Source: Algoriphagus sp. (GTDB lineage: Bacteria; Bacteroidota; Bacteroidia; Cytophagales; Cyclobacteriaceae). From it: a DNA stretch of 64,000 nt. The notes beneath the pieces are model-generated. The model was not told the origin of the DNA. It searched no databases and saw only the letters and a program-made list of their open reading frames with translations. Location: assembly GCA_029945945.1 (NCBI GenBank), contig JAQSDM010000009.1, positions 310,001-374,000 on the forward strand. The letters run 5' to 3'. Each line of letters starts with the position of its first letter. The first letter of the stretch is position 1. Positions 7,609 to 17,303 of this stretch are shown here, one piece after another. The translations under genes and the position numbers were made by a program.

Positions 7609-9345
7609 ATGGATCAGGTATTCGAAATCGGGATTATTTTTATTACTTTTTTTGTTTTTGTCCTTATTATATGTTCAATTAAGGTAAAGGATGTTTCTAG
7701 ATTCGAATTTAGTGTATTCTTTTTATTAGGGATTATCTCATCATATGCATTCATAAAGACTAATAGTCAAACTTTTTATATTATTTCTTTTATTTTTTTT
7801 ATTTATCAAATAATCAGTAATCGAAATTCTTTCTCGATCAAACTACCGTATTTGCATTTAGCTGGGGCTTCAATTTTTATTTGGTCCACTTTTTTTTTAA
7901 TGTTTTTTGTTTTGGGAGAATTTAATTTTAGAGTACCAAATGAAGATTTTATTATTTATTCAAGAATAGCATATTATAATGATATGTTTGGGAAAGAGAA
8001 TACTCAAACATTTTATAATTTATTTGACAAAAATATTCCAAATGAAATTTATCATTTCACGGAAATCTGGGGAATGGCATTTTTTAAATTCATAGACAAC
8101 CAATCTTTAATTAAAAATTATTTTTTCCTTTTGTCTCCTATATTTTGTTTCATCTCATTTTTGGGATTTAAAGAGATTTTCCCATATTCAAAAACGTTTG
8201 TCCTTCTTATAATTTCTATATTATTACTTTTTATTGTTTTTCCCTATGATTTGATTCCAATTTTAGGAATTTCAAATCTTCCATTAGTTGGAATAGGAAC
8301 GACTATTTTTTCTCTAAAAAATATTTTCATATTACCCATTTTCATCTTAATATTATTGGAATTAAAAAAGGAAAAGGTTGATTACATTAAAATATCAATA
8401 GTTACTTTTCTCTATCCAGTCGTCATGCCAGTAGTTCTCGGGGGGTTAATTTTCAACATTATTTTATTCGAAAAAGAGAAAATAAAAAATTTAATTTTCC
8501 CAGTTTTCATTTCAACTTTTTTTGTTATCTACAGCTATTTGGGTTCTTCTAACGATATAATAGTAAACTTATCTAATCTCTTAGATCCTAAAATCGTTTT
8601 GAAAGTTATTTATATTTCAGTTTTTATCCCTTTCCTTGTATTAATTTTATTGATGAAAAACCAATTAATTATTGCAATTTTTTCAAGAAAATTTTCCATA
8701 TTTGTATTTCTTTCTTTGGCCATTTCAATTGTACTCTGGATTTTAATGTATTCAAACATTGATTCTAATCAAATGTTTAGGAACACATTTCATTCAATTT
8801 TTATTCTTCTTATTGGAATTGGGATTTATCAATTCTGGGATAGTAAGAATTATAAATCTCTGTTTTTAGTGATTTTCATATTTATTTTGCCTTTTGGGAT
8901 TAGTAATTATAAAAATAATTTTATTTTGGAGCCAAATGGACAAATATTAAAATCCTTGATCAATATTACTAAAGGAGAAAATATTTTAATTATTCCTGGG
9001 TTTAAAGATGTTTTTCGGATATATGATTTTAACGAGCGATTTTATAATCCACTTAATGAATTATATCTTTCCAATGAAAATTTGAACTTGATTAATATTT
9101 CTTCATCATTCCCTGAAAATTTAAAATTAAATTCAGTTGTAAGCCAAGGTATGTTAAGGATATATAGGGACAATTCTCCCTTCTTTCAGGATTGTGGTGA
9201 ATGGAGTTATCAAGATTTAAACTGTTTAGTGGATTTTTCAAAATCAAAAAAAATTAATTTTCTTTTTTCTAAAGAAGATATTGAAAATCCAAAGTTTATA
9301 ATTCAAGATCTTTCTGTCTCGAATTATAAACTTTATAGATTTTAA
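7609..9345 (+). CDS. Large polytopic membrane protein, unknown role in glycan assembly
   Basis: A 578-residue protein with about ten or more hydrophobic helices over residues 1-430 and a polar C-terminal part of about 140 residues. The layout resembles polyprenyl-sugar-dependent GT-C glycosyltransferases and O-antigen polymerases. I recognise no family motif, so the function is open. It starts with ATG after a 130-bp AT-rich leader and opens the AT-rich, repeat-free block. Codon use is strikingly A/T-biased compared with the gene before it, which suggests recent acquisition. With an ABC-type exporter in the locus a Wzy polymerase would not be expected, so a GT-C role is somewhat more likely. 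Confidence 0.65.
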   Translation: MDQVFEIGIIFITFFVFVLIICSIKVKDVSRFEFSVFFLLGIISSYAFIKTNSQTFYIISFIFFIYQIISNRNSFSIKLPYLHLAGASIFIWSTFFLMFFVLGEFNFRVPNEDFIIYSRIAYYNDMFGKENTQTFYNLFDKNIPNEIYHFTEIWGMAFFKFIDNQSLIKNYFFLLSPIFCFISFLGFKEIFPYSKTFVLLIISILLLFIVFPYDLIPILGISNLPLVGIGTTIFSLKNIFILPIFILILLELKKEKVDYIKISIVTFLYPVVMPVVLGGLIFNIILFEKEKIKNLIFPVFISTFFVIYSYLGSSNDIIVNLSNLLDPKIVLKVIYISVFIPFLVLILLMKNQLIIAIFSRKFSIFVFLSLAISIVLWILMYSNIDSNQMFRNTFHSIFILLIGIGIYQFWDSKNYKSLFLVIFIFILPFGISNYKNNFILEPNGQILKSLINITKGENILIIPGFKDVFRIYDFNERFYNPLNELYLSNENLNLINISSSFPENLKLNSVVSQGMLRIYRDNSPFFQDCGEWSYQDLNCLVDFSKSKKINFLFSKEDIENPKFIIQDLSVSNYKLYRF

Positions 9346-9398
9346 TTTCAGTTAAATCTTAAGAAGCTATTAATAGAAGTATTTAATTAATTTACTAA

Positions 9399-10421
9399 TT
9401 GCATAAAATAGTTCTTTTCGATGAAGGAGATTTTTCTTTTTATGAAGAAACTCAAAAGCCATTAGGCGGCACTCAAACTGCTTTTATTGGTTTAGTAAAA
9501 GGATTTGAAAAGTTAGGGTTTCTAGTGGAGGTTAGGAATAATTGTGAAGTTGAATATTTAAGCAATCTAATTTCATGGAAAAAATTAGATTATAGTGAAA
9601 AAATTATAGGCTCAATATATATTGTAAATAGAAATCCAAAACTACTAGAACTTGTTCCAAAGAGTGCAAAGAAGTTTCTCTGGCTCCATAATAGAGGAAA
9701 TTACCTTATTAAATTGAAAAATATTAAGTATTTATTAATGTATTATCCAATTTTAGTATTTTCCGGAAAATTCCATAAATCTACATTTTATCTTTGGCCA
9801 TTTTTTAAAACTAAGATAATCCCTTATGGCTTAACGGAAAAGTTTTTTCAAAATAAAGAGAAGCTAAAAACTCCTGGACCAAAAGCAATATTTACTTCAA
9901 ATCCACTTAGATCTTTACGTTGGTTGGTTGATAGATGGATTGAAGTCAGAAAAGTGGTTCCTAATGCTGAGCTTCATATTTTTTCGGGACCAGCACCTTA
10001 TGGAAGTTGGGGGAATAGTATTTCGAGTAAAATGAATGTGGAAATCAATCATGCTCTTTCAAAATCTCAAAATGGGATTGTAGTTCATGATCCTATTCCT
10101 AAGGACGAATTAATCAAGGAATTAAAATCAAGTAGAGTAATGGTATACAGAGGGGATATTGCAGAAACTTTTTGTTTATCGATTGCTGAGGCTTTGGAAC
10201 TTGGTATTCCTTGCGTAACAATGGATCTTGGTAGTATGAAGGAGAGAATAGAAAATGAGAAAACAGGTTTTATTTCAAACGGCGACAAAGAATTTGTTGA
10301 TAAAATTGTTCAAGTTTTGACAGATAACCAATTATGGACTTCTTTTCATGAAAACCTATATTCTAAAAATGTAAATTTGTCTTGGTCAGAATCGGCTAAA
10401 AAATTTATTCAAGTTAACTGA
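9399..10421 (+). CDS. GT-B glycosyltransferase, family 4-like
   Basis: A 340-residue putative GT4-like enzyme. The N-terminal half has KPLGGTQTAFIGLVKGFEKLG, the glycine-rich acceptor loop near residue 22. The C-terminal half has FTSNPLRSLRWLVD and the nucleotide-sugar loop ETFCLSIAEALELGIPCVTMD, near residue 265, the E-x7-E type motif of the superfamily. It probably adds one sugar at the cytoplasmic membrane face. The start is TTG, since no ATG lies before the conserved N-terminus. AT-rich, like its neighbours. Confidence 0.75.
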   Translation: MHKIVLFDEGDFSFYEETQKPLGGTQTAFIGLVKGFEKLGFLVEVRNNCEVEYLSNLISWKKLDYSEKIIGSIYIVNRNPKLLELVPKSAKKFLWLHNRGNYLIKLKNIKYLLMYYPILVFSGKFHKSTFYLWPFFKTKIIPYGLTEKFFQNKEKLKTPGPKAIFTSNPLRSLRWLVDRWIEVRKVVPNAELHIFSGPAPYGSWGNSISSKMNVEINHALSKSQNGIVVHDPIPKDELIKELKSSRVMVYRGDIAETFCLSIAEALELGIPCVTMDLGSMKERIENEKTGFISNGDKEFVDKIVQVLTDNQLWTSFHENLYSKNVNLSWSESAKKFIQVN

Positions 10422-10452
10422 TTTTTAATTTTAAATTTTTTTCTATTCAAGT

Positions 10453-10487
10453 CTTTATCAAAGTCATTAATAAATTCTTTGATAAAG
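10453..10487. terminator. Perfect 11-bp inverted repeat between the GT4-like gene and wzt
   Basis: Arms CTTTATCAAAG (10453-10463) and CTTTGATAAAG (10477-10487) are exact complements around a 13-base loop. It lies between the stop of the upstream glycosyltransferase and wzt. It could act as a weak terminator or an operator. There is no T-run after it, so termination is uncertain. Confidence 0.4.
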
Positions 10488-10566
10488 TATTATGAAAAAC
10501 CCACGAATTGAATTTTTCAAAAGTAAGATGGAGGATGCAAATGGAAATTGGATTTACTAAAATGGA

Positions 10567-11808
10567 ATGAGTGATATAGTAATTAAAGTTGAAAATTTAG
10601 CCAAACGCTATCGACTTGGTCATAAAGACAAAAAAGCAGACACTTTAGCTGGGCAAATAGCCAATACTTTAAAATCTCCTTGGGAGAATTTCAAGCGTCT
10701 TCGCCAGCTAAATCGATTTGGCGAAGATGATGAATCTGTTTTTTGGGCTCTCAAGGATATTACATTTGAGGTAAAACAGGGAGAGGTTCTAGGAATCATT
10801 GGAAAGAATGGCGCTGGTAAATCAACTCTTCTTAAAATCCTTTCCCAAATTTCCGAACCCACTTCTGGAAGGATTGAAATTCATGGCAGAGTAGCCTCTT
10901 TACTCGAAGTCGGAACAGGATTTCACCCAGAGTTATCAGGACGTGAAAATATCTTCATGAATGGGACTTTACTCGGAATGACCCGAAAGGAAATAGAACT
11001 GAAGTTGGAAGAAATAGTTGATTTTTCAGGAGTGGAGAAGTTTATTGACACCCCAGTTAAATTTTATTCCTCTGGAATGAAGGTCCGTTTAGGGTTTTCC
11101 GTTGCCGCACATTTGGAACCTGAAATTTTAATTATTGATGAAGTTTTGGCTGTTGGAGATTATGAATTTCAGAAAAAATGCTTGGGGAAAATGGAGGATG
11201 TAGCTGGAAATGGAAGAACGGTTCTTTTTGTTAGTCATAATTTGCAGGCAGTTACATCTTTGACTAAGAAAGCAATTGTGTTGGAAAAGGGGGGAATTAT
11301 TTATTCAGGTGATACTTCCAATGGTGTTACAGCTTATTTAAATTCTGAACGGAATGAAAAATTGGATTTTGAGAGTTCGAAAAAATCCGGAATTCTTAAA
11401 GTAAAATTGAAGACATCGGAGCCAAATTATGTGCATAAATTTGGATGTGAAATGTCAATAGAAATTACAGTTGATTTGCCAACAAGCCTGGTTAATCCAG
11501 CAATTGCGTACCAGATTTTCGATGAGTATGAAAATGCTATTATTCACGAATTATTTATTGGTTCTGAAATGAATTTTACCAGATCAGGAAATTATCTAAC
11601 TGTAAGGTCTGAATTAAATGATTTTAAATTATACCCGGGATCGTATTCATTGAAGGTTCATTTTGCTGATAATTTTACAAAAAATAAGATAGACACTGTT
11701 TCAAATGTATGCCCATTCAAAGTTGAAATTATGGGTGAAATTAGAGACTATTATTGGCAGCAGGGTGCTGCAAAATTTGTCGCAGATGGGAAATGGTTTG
11801 TTAAATGA
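10567..11808 (+). CDS. wzt: Wzt-type ABC exporter ATPase with C-terminal glycan-binding domain
   Basis: ATP-binding subunit of a polysaccharide ABC exporter, partner of the permease at 3482. The nucleotide-binding domain (residues about 1-250) has Walker A GKNGAGKST (79-87), signature YSSGM (167-171) and Walker B ILIIDEVLAVGD (187-198). Residues about 260-413 form an extra beta-rich domain of the Wzt C-terminal type, which in E. coli O8/O9a recognises the modified end of the finished chain. The next two genes are methyltransferases, the first overlapping the stop codon by four bases, which fits a cap-and-recognise export scheme. The distance from wzm (about 6 kb) is unusual, since the two are normally adjacent. 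Confidence 0.93.
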   Translation: MSDIVIKVENLAKRYRLGHKDKKADTLAGQIANTLKSPWENFKRLRQLNRFGEDDESVFWALKDITFEVKQGEVLGIIGKNGAGKSTLLKILSQISEPTSGRIEIHGRVASLLEVGTGFHPELSGRENIFMNGTLLGMTRKEIELKLEEIVDFSGVEKFIDTPVKFYSSGMKVRLGFSVAAHLEPEILIIDEVLAVGDYEFQKKCLGKMEDVAGNGRTVLFVSHNLQAVTSLTKKAIVLEKGGIIYSGDTSNGVTAYLNSERNEKLDFESSKKSGILKVKLKTSEPNYVHKFGCEMSIEITVDLPTSLVNPAIAYQIFDEYENAIIHELFIGSEMNFTRSGNYLTVRSELNDFKLYPGSYSLKVHFADNFTKNKIDTVSNVCPFKVEIMGEIRDYYWQQGAAKFVADGKWFVK

Positions 11809-12719
11809 AGAATCCAGTAAATAAAGGATATGAATTAAAGAATGAAGATTCATTTAAAGTTGATGAAATAGTTAAAACTTACAAAAGAGATTTTGACCAA
11901 GATGTTAGCAAATATTTTAATGACGTTAAAATTGTAAAAATTTACAAATGTAAAAAAACAAAATATAGATTTTATTTTCCATTTACTATTCTAGGGGATG
12001 GTGAGTTTTATGAATCTTTGAGTAAAATAAAAAAAAATTACTATCACAGCAGATGGGAACATAAATTGGCTTTAAAATATGCTAAGAAAGCTGAAAAATG
12101 GATTGAGATTGGTTCAGGAAATTCATATTTTCTTAAACAATTAATAAGTAAAGGCGTGTTTTGTATAGGTCTTGAATTCAATCAACTGGAAGTAGATGAT
12201 GCAAGAGCAAATGGTTTAAATGTTGAAAAAAAGGATTTTTTCGATTTAAGTGAAGAACTAGGTAAATTTAATGTTGTTGCCCTATTTCAGGTTTTAGAGC
12301 ATATGTGGAATATTTCAATATTTTTTAAAAAAGCATCAGAATTACTAGAAGAAAAGGGTAAACTCATTTTCTCAGTTCCAAACTCAAACCCATATTTATA
12401 TGTGTATGATAAATTTCATACTTTAAATCTCCCCCCCCATCATATGGGCCTATGGGATGCTGAGTCTGTCAAATTAGTTGGAAAAGAGTTTGGTTTTAAA
12501 GTTATTAATTGTCAAACGGAGAAACTCTCCGAGAATGAATTAGATAATTTATTTAAGAATTCAAAAACCAGTGACTTACTTAAACTTAATATAAAGTATG
12601 GTATTCTGAAAATTATATATGTTTTTACGCCCATAACATTTAAGCCAAGGCTGTCAGCATTTTTTAGAAATCATTGTTTGGAAGGAAGGAATTTATTTGT
12701 AGTTCTTGAAAAATTATGA
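11805..12719 (+). CDS. Class I SAM-dependent methyltransferase
   Basis: A 304-residue enzyme with a Rossmann-type SAM domain: KWIEIGSGNSYFLKQL (motif I), LEFNQLEVDDAR with the acidic residue at the end of strand 2, FNVVALFQVLEHMWN (motif IV region) and KGKLIFSVPNSNPYLY. The ATG overlaps the wzt stop codon (ATGA), so the two are translationally coupled. A role in methylating the end of the exported chain is plausible by analogy with WbdD-type capping, but no kinase domain is present. The acceptor is unknown. Confidence 0.75.
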   Translation: MKNPVNKGYELKNEDSFKVDEIVKTYKRDFDQDVSKYFNDVKIVKIYKCKKTKYRFYFPFTILGDGEFYESLSKIKKNYYHSRWEHKLALKYAKKAEKWIEIGSGNSYFLKQLISKGVFCIGLEFNQLEVDDARANGLNVEKKDFFDLSEELGKFNVVALFQVLEHMWNISIFFKKASELLEEKGKLIFSVPNSNPYLYVYDKFHTLNLPPHHMGLWDAESVKLVGKEFGFKVINCQTEKLSENELDNLFKNSKTSDLLKLNIKYGILKIIYVFTPITFKPRLSAFFRNHCLEGRNLFVVLEKL

Positions 12720-13417
12720 TTGATTTTAATCCTGAAAAAATAACCTTCGATAATATTGACAGGTTTTATATTAAGAGTTCAATTTTTAGATTTATTGACT
12801 CTAAAAAGAGCGTTTTAAAAGGAAATTTTCTGGATGTAGGATGTGGAGAAAAGCCCTATGAATCTTTTATTTTATCAAACCCCAAAGTGAGATCCTATTC
12901 AGGGATTGATTTAGTAGATGGAAATGAATACAAAGTTGGAGTCAAACCAGATTTTTTATGGGATGGTATTACTTTTCCTTTTGATGATTTGGTTTACGAT
13001 TCCGCTATGGCAACTGAGGTTTTGGAGCATTGTCCTGATCCTTTGATGACTCTTTCTGAAATCCATAGAATACTGAAGAATGGATCCCCATTGCTGATTA
13101 CTGTTCCGTTTATATGGCCTACTCACGAGACACCTTTTGATTTTTATCGATATACTCCTTTTGGCCTTAGACATTTGTTGGTAAAGGCAGGTTTTGAAGA
13201 AATTGAAATTACATGCCTTGGAGGCTGGGACGCATCCTTGGCTCAAATCCTGGGATTATGGTTGAAGCGTAGAAAAATGAGTAAAGGCAATCAAAGAAGA
13301 CTATTTTTAATTTTGAAACCGATTATCCAATTTTTAGTAAAGAAGGATAGAATTTTGGATGAGTCAAGTGAACAAAATCTAATCACTAGCATAGGCGTAG
13401 TTGCATGGAAAAAATAA
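12716..13417 (+). CDS. Class I SAM-dependent methyltransferase
   Basis: A 233-residue protein with motif I FLDVGCGEKPYESF near residue 38, a SGIDLVDG strand-2 acidic residue, DSAMATEVLEHCPDP and PLLITVPFIWPTHETPFDFYRYTP. The DFYRYTPFGL ending is common in methyltransferases of polysaccharide loci. The ATG overlaps the stop of the preceding methyltransferase by four bases and its own 3' end overlaps the next glycosyltransferase by 13 bases, so it belongs to one tight operon with wzt. Confidence 0.8.
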   Translation: MIDFNPEKITFDNIDRFYIKSSIFRFIDSKKSVLKGNFLDVGCGEKPYESFILSNPKVRSYSGIDLVDGNEYKVGVKPDFLWDGITFPFDDLVYDSAMATEVLEHCPDPLMTLSEIHRILKNGSPLLITVPFIWPTHETPFDFYRYTPFGLRHLLVKAGFEEIEITCLGGWDASLAQILGLWLKRRKMSKGNQRRLFLILKPIIQFLVKKDRILDESSEQNLITSIGVVAWKK

Positions 13418-14517
13418 GAATTTGTTTTACCTCAACGGATTTAAATGCGTATTCAGAAACGTTTATTCAAAACCTGAAGTGCGGGATTGAGGCTCAGATC
13501 TTTCATTGTTATGGTGACGCATTGCCCTATTTATCAGAAGATAAAAAACTTCAAAGCTTTAAGACTCCTCCATTGCTGGATTTGATAGCGCAAAGATTGG
13601 GATTTATTAATCTACCGCTGAGAGAGTACTATCTGATAAGGTATTTTAAATTTAATCGAATAAACCTCATTTTTGCTAATTATGGGCCATCTGGGGCGGA
13701 GTTGGCACCCATAGCAAAAAAATTAAATATCCCGTTGATTGTTCATTTTCATGGCTATGATGCTTCAGTAAGAGCTGTTTTGGAAAATTTCAAACAGTCT
13801 TACATTGAGATGTTTCATGTAGCACGGTTTATTATTGTTGTTTCCGAGGAAATGAAAAATGATTTAATTGCAATAGGTGCACCTGAGAATAAGCTGAAGA
13901 AGATTACCTACGCTCCCCATTTTAGATTTTCTAAACTTAGTCCCGATTATAATAGTAATCAAATGCTGGCTATTGGAAGGTTTGTTGAAAAAAAGGCTCC
14001 TTACCTAACTCTCTTGGCTTATCAGAGAGCGAAGAAAGTTTGTCCAGATCTAAATTTAAAATTTATTGGTTCAGGTGATTTGTTATCGGTCTGTCAAGAT
14101 TTGACAAGGTCTTTGGAGATTGAGGATTTGGAGTTTTCAGGCGTTTTGTCACCCGAAGAAATAGCAGAAGAAATGAAAGCCTCTTTTTGTTTTGTTCAGC
14201 ATAGCAAGCAAGCAGCTAATGGCGATAAAGAAGGTACACCAGTTGCAATTTTGGAGGCTTTGTCTGCTGGTCTGCCAGTCATCAGTACATTTCATGCTGG
14301 AATACCAGAGATAATACAGGATGGAGTAAATGGATTTTTGGTAGCAGAGGATGATGTGAAAATGATGTCTTGTCGATTAATAGAATTATATAACGACCGT
14401 ATTCTAGCCACGAAAATGGGTCAAAGTGGCCGATCCTTTATGGCGGTAAATTTTAATTTGGAAAATTATCAAAAAAAAATAAACGAATTGATTAAAGAAG
14501 CCTTGTCAAATGATTGA
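13405..14517 (+). CDS. Family 4 glycosyltransferase
   Basis: A 370-residue retaining GT-B enzyme resembling colanic-acid-type transferases. It has IVHFHGYDASVRA in the N-terminal domain (near residue 113), the domain-2 opening MLAIGRFVEKKAPYLTLLAY, LKFIGSGDL, and the donor-binding motif EGTPVAILEALSAGLPVIST near residue 280. It overlaps both neighbours by a few bases. Acceptor and donor cannot be told from sequence. Confidence 0.88.
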   Translation: MEKIRICFTSTDLNAYSETFIQNLKCGIEAQIFHCYGDALPYLSEDKKLQSFKTPPLLDLIAQRLGFINLPLREYYLIRYFKFNRINLIFANYGPSGAELAPIAKKLNIPLIVHFHGYDASVRAVLENFKQSYIEMFHVARFIIVVSEEMKNDLIAIGAPENKLKKITYAPHFRFSKLSPDYNSNQMLAIGRFVEKKAPYLTLLAYQRAKKVCPDLNLKFIGSGDLLSVCQDLTRSLEIEDLEFSGVLSPEEIAEEMKASFCFVQHSKQAANGDKEGTPVAILEALSAGLPVISTFHAGIPEIIQDGVNGFLVAEDDVKMMSCRLIELYNDRILATKMGQSGRSFMAVNFNLENYQKKINELIKEALSND

Positions 14518-15484
14518 ATTAGTCTCCATTCTAATCCCCAATTACAATAAAGCCTCTTTTTTGAGGGAGGCATTAAATTCTGTTTTGAATCAAAGCTACC
14601 AAAATTGGGAATGCATTATAGTAGATGATCATAGTACTGATAACTCCTGGGAAATACTGGAGGAATTCGCTTCTCTAGATTCCAGGTTTCAAATATTTAG
14701 CAGACCTGATATTCTTCCCAAAGGTGGAAATGGCTGTAGGAATTATGCTTTTGAAATGTCTAATGGAGAATTTATTCAATATTTAGACTCTGACGATAAA
14801 CTAGACCCTTTTAAAATTGAAAATCAACTCAATAGAATACAAACCTTTGATGATGTCAAGACAATTTCAATTTCAGAATGGGAATTTTTTGGAGGTGTGA
14901 ATAGTATTAGATTACTTAATAAGTACCATTTGGAGGAACATCCTAGTAATCCAAAGGAACTTTTTCCGATTTTGTGGATAAATCAAAAGTTCATTCCGTC
15001 TTTTTGTTACTTAATTCCGAGTCTATTGATAAAATCAGAATGGAAACAATATTTAGTTAAAAATCAAGATGGGGACTTTTTTTTTAATATTTTATTAAAT
15101 TGTGATAAACTCGATTTTGCAAATAATGCAATTGGTTATTATAGGTTGCCTTCAACTTTACATACAAGTAGAATTAATACATTTGCTGGCTTTAGATCTG
15201 ATTTCATGGTATTGAATTCTTATGAAAAAATTTTAGAAAATATTTTCGATAATAAATATATCCTGAAAGGTTTGACCATTAATTATCAAAATTATATTTT
15301 AAAATCAATTGATATTTATCCAGTCTTAGCAAAGTTAGCTTGGCTTAGACTTCTAAGACTTGATCCAAAATTGAATTTTTTGGAGACTGAAAAACTTTTT
15401 TTTAAACTAAGTAAATATTTAGGTTTTTCAATTTCATATTTGTTAAGAAAAGTATATATAAGAATATATTTATTTTCTAAATGA
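14510..15484 (+). CDS. Family 2 glycosyltransferase
   Basis: A 324-residue inverting GT-A enzyme. It starts with the classic SILIPNYNKASFLREALNSV, followed by CIIVDDHSTDNSW (first acidic motif, near residue 38) and IQYLDSDDKL, the DXD-type metal and UDP-sugar site near residue 90. The C-terminal third is more variable and probably binds the acceptor. It overlaps the gene before by eight bases and the gene after by four. Confidence 0.88.
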   Translation: MIELVSILIPNYNKASFLREALNSVLNQSYQNWECIIVDDHSTDNSWEILEEFASLDSRFQIFSRPDILPKGGNGCRNYAFEMSNGEFIQYLDSDDKLDPFKIENQLNRIQTFDDVKTISISEWEFFGGVNSIRLLNKYHLEEHPSNPKELFPILWINQKFIPSFCYLIPSLLIKSEWKQYLVKNQDGDFFFNILLNCDKLDFANNAIGYYRLPSTLHTSRINTFAGFRSDFMVLNSYEKILENIFDNKYILKGLTINYQNYILKSIDIYPVLAKLAWLRLLRLDPKLNFLETEKLFFKLSKYLGFSISYLLRKVYIRIYLFSK

Positions 15485-16284
15485 TTTCAGTAATTATTCC
15501 TTGTTTTAATACTGGTCTATATCTCGATGAAGCAATTCATAGTATCTTAAATAATAGAATTAAGGACTTTGAGATAATCATCATAGATGATGGATCAACA
15601 GATCTGTTAACCTTGAATTTACTAAAGGAAATAAGGTTGTCTGGTATAATTAAAGTTATCACAAAGAAAAATGGAGGTCCTTCTTCAGCACGAAATCTTG
15701 GGGTAGCTCATTCCAATGGAGAATTTCTCTTGTTTCTCGATAGTGATAATCGGATCCGACCTGACTACTTGTCAAAAGCCCTTGAGCATATGAATCTAGG
15801 TTCCAAGGTAGGTGTTGTTTATAGTAAGCCTCATTTTTTTGGACTTGAAAGTAGTGTAAGCCCTAGATTTGAGGTGATAGATTTTAAGTTTGATGCTTTA
15901 TTAGCCGGAAATTACATTGATATGTGTTCTTTGGTACGGAAGGAAGCTTTTTTGGATGTTGGTGGATTCGATGAGAATCCAGAGCTTTTTTACGGAGAGG
16001 ATGGAGATTTGTGGGTCAGAATAGCCCAAAGGGGTTGGAAATTTTATTTTATAGATGAAGTTCTTTTTGACTATCGTATCAGAGATAATTCTCTTATGGG
16101 GCAAGTAGATGACCTAAAGAGAACACGAACTCTTCACTATTTTGGGTCTAAACATGGATATTTGATTCATCAACGGTATCGTCAATATTTTAGGGTTTTG
16201 GAGAGTATTCAAAAAAAGCCGTTAACTTATTTTTTAAGAATTTTATATTACAAATTCATTTTAAAGAAACCATTAATCAGTTAA
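15481..16284 (+). CDS. Family 2 glycosyltransferase
   Basis: A 267-residue GT-A enzyme. It shows SVIIPCFNTGLYLDEAIHSI, IIIDDGSTD near residue 36, SSARNLGVAHSNGEFLLFLDSDN with the DXD site near residue 85, and the late GEDGDLWVRIAQRGW motif that carries the catalytic base of this family. It overlaps the preceding gene by four bases, and 26 bases separate it from the family 61 gene. Confidence 0.88.
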   Translation: MISVIIPCFNTGLYLDEAIHSILNNRIKDFEIIIIDDGSTDLLTLNLLKEIRLSGIIKVITKKNGGPSSARNLGVAHSNGEFLLFLDSDNRIRPDYLSKALEHMNLGSKVGVVYSKPHFFGLESSVSPRFEVIDFKFDALLAGNYIDMCSLVRKEAFLDVGGFDENPELFYGEDGDLWVRIAQRGWKFYFIDEVLFDYRIRDNSLMGQVDDLKRTRTLHYFGSKHGYLIHQRYRQYFRVLESIQKKPLTYFLRILYYKFILKKPLIS

Positions 16285-16310
16285 ATATTATTTAATGCTT
16301 TTGTAACTTA

Positions 16311-17300
16311 ATGGAGGTTTTTGAAATTAAAAAGGAATATACCTACGTACGAGAATTACCTGTGAATATTTTGGAATATGATCTTCCTCGATTTTTAACT
16401 ATCAGACAGTGTAATGTCAGCAGGGGATATATTGAATATGTTAATGATGCTAAAGTCTGTCAATACTATTTATTTAAAGGAATGCACGCTTTAGAAGATT
16501 TTTGCCTACCGATACAGCTAAGAGGAAAACATAAAGTTTTGAAACATTTTATTAAACTTCAATTTTTCCCTTTAGTTAAAATAGAAGAGGCGATTTGGAT
16601 ATCGGATCTTTGGTCAAAAAATTATTTTCATTGGATATTAGAATGTCTGCCCAGAATTCTGGCAAGCAGGAAGTTAGGGATTAATTCTCCTTTACTGCTT
16701 CCAGAGTATATTTATTTTACGCCATATATACAAGAGAGTTTAAATGATCTGAAGATAGATACTATAACTTTTGATTTTAAAAAAACTGTATCAGTCAAAT
16801 CCTTGTATTTGCCGAGCCATGATTCTCCATGTGCTTTTGATCCAAATTATTTGTGGGATTTGATTCAAAGTTTTCAGAATATTGATTGTCTAAAATTCAG
16901 ACCTCCTTTTCGTAAGGTATATATTTCCAGAAAAAACGCATTAAAAAGGAAGGTTTCAAATGAGCAGGAATTAATCCCAATCTTGGAGGAAGAAGGTTTT
17001 GAGGTTGTTCAAATGGAGAAATTAACTTTTAAACAACAACGGAAATTGATGAGCGAGACAAAAGTTTTATTATCCATTCATGGTGCTGGACTTGCAAATT
17101 TGATATTCTTACCCAAACAATCAAAAGTTGTAGAATTGCTTCCTGATGTTGACCGCTATAATTCCTGTTTTTACCATTTGGCTTCCGCTTTGAGGAAAGA
17201 ATATTATTATAGTTTTGAGAAAGCTGATCACCCCAATCCACAAGAAGCTAATATTTTTGTGGATTTGAAGAAGTTGAAAAAAATTCTAAACACCCTTTAA
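16311..17300 (+). CDS. Family 61 (DUF563) glycosyltransferase
   Basis: A 329-residue protein. The diagnostic segments are NYFHWILECLPRIL (near residue 103), KVYISRKNALKRKVSNE near residue 202, and the C-terminal SIHGAGLANLIFLP near residue 258. Together these are typical of DUF563/GT61 proteins, which transfer sugars such as xylose or GlcNAc in plants and animals and occur widely in bacterial polysaccharide loci. The ATG at 16311 is the only sensible start. An eroded FkbM gene follows directly. Confidence 0.88.
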   Translation: MEVFEIKKEYTYVRELPVNILEYDLPRFLTIRQCNVSRGYIEYVNDAKVCQYYLFKGMHALEDFCLPIQLRGKHKVLKHFIKLQFFPLVKIEEAIWISDLWSKNYFHWILECLPRILASRKLGINSPLLLPEYIYFTPYIQESLNDLKIDTITFDFKKTVSVKSLYLPSHDSPCAFDPNYLWDLIQSFQNIDCLKFRPPFRKVYISRKNALKRKVSNEQELIPILEEEGFEVVQMEKLTFKQQRKLMSETKVLLSIHGAGLANLIFLPKQSKVVELLPDVDRYNSCFYHLASALRKEYYYSFEKADHPNPQEANIFVDLKKLKKILNTL

Positions 17301-17303
17301 TAC

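Noticed and set aside
10492-10560. 22-residue open frame before wzt
   Set aside because: No family, no supporting neighbour overlap. It may be a gene remnant but cannot be supported.
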